Positions 5,098 to 5,136 of a stretch of DNA of 5,136 nucleotides are shown here, piece by piece (position 1 is the first letter of the stretch; the number at the start of each line of letters is the position of its first letter). The position numbers were made by a program, and so were the translations under genes. Below the pieces are notes generated by a model, which did not search any database, was not told where the DNA came from, and worked only from the letters and a program-made list of their open reading frames with translations. This DNA comes from CAYGHG01 sp964349515 (GTDB lineage: Bacteria > Oederibacteriota > PGYV01 > CAYGHG01): assembly GCA_964349515.1 (NCBI GenBank), contig CAYGHG010000144.1:1-5136 (forward strand), in the 5' to 3' direction.

Positions 5098-5126
5098 TTG
5101 TGTGTAATTAAAAATGATAATATATT
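5098..5126 (+). promoter_or_regulatory. Possible promoter for a gene beyond the right edge
   Basis: TATATT (5121-5126) matches the -10 consensus at five of six positions. It lies 17 bases after TTGTGT (5098-5103), a poor -35 box that keeps only the TTG plus AT-rich surroundings. GATAAT (5116-5121) is an overlapping alternative -10 without a suitable -35. The window ends ten bases later, so no gene can be assigned. Confidence 0.3.
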
Positions 5127-5136
5127 GTAATTTAGC

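Overview
The window is 5.1 kb of bacterial DNA with moderate GC. It carries five intact protein genes, all on the + strand, separated by repeat-rich intergenic DNA. There are no rRNA, tRNA, CRISPR or transposase genes. The taxon cannot be fixed. A stand-alone S23-type four-helix-bundle gene, a DUF6485-like Cys-rich protein, 'CCCCCT...GGGGG' intergenic repeats and GA-rich simple-sequence palindromes together suggest an uncultivated environmental lineage (Nitrospirota, Omnitrophota, Elusimicrobiota or deltaproteobacterial type). That is a weak inference.

Layout. Positions 1-87 are a tandem heptamer array (GTAAAGT) that decays into variants towards a four-helix-bundle gene at 174-572. The same words return in reverse complement at 613-645, so the gene lies between inverted repeats. 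Next come nfo, encoding endonuclease IV (665-1504), and a 68-residue Cys-rich gene (1622-1828), which sits between two related palindromic elements (1511-1592 and 1831-1944). The 465-base gap at 1829-2293 holds, in order, one palindromic element, a C/G-run hairpin, a strong GC hairpin with a T tract (probable terminator), another palindromic element and a good sigma70-type promoter. This leads into two overlapping MATE-family multidrug/organic-cation exporter genes (2294-3625 and 3625-4989), which are very probably co-transcribed and translationally coupled. The right edge holds a fifth palindromic element and a possible promoter for a gene outside the window.

Function. The genes do not form one pathway. 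nfo is DNA-repair housekeeping, the Cys-rich protein is unknown, and the two MATE proteins form a paralogous export pair. In the first MATE protein the conserved TM1 aspartate is replaced by glutamate (Glu34).

The most unusual content is intergenic. Five quasi-palindromic elements each have a purine-rich arm first and a pyrimidine-rich arm second. Each is built from its own short word (GTAAAGT, AGAAGACA, CTGAAAGTT and similar), and each lies between genes. One pair shares a 19-base loop core in opposite orientation, and one pair of arms encloses the four-helix-bundle gene.
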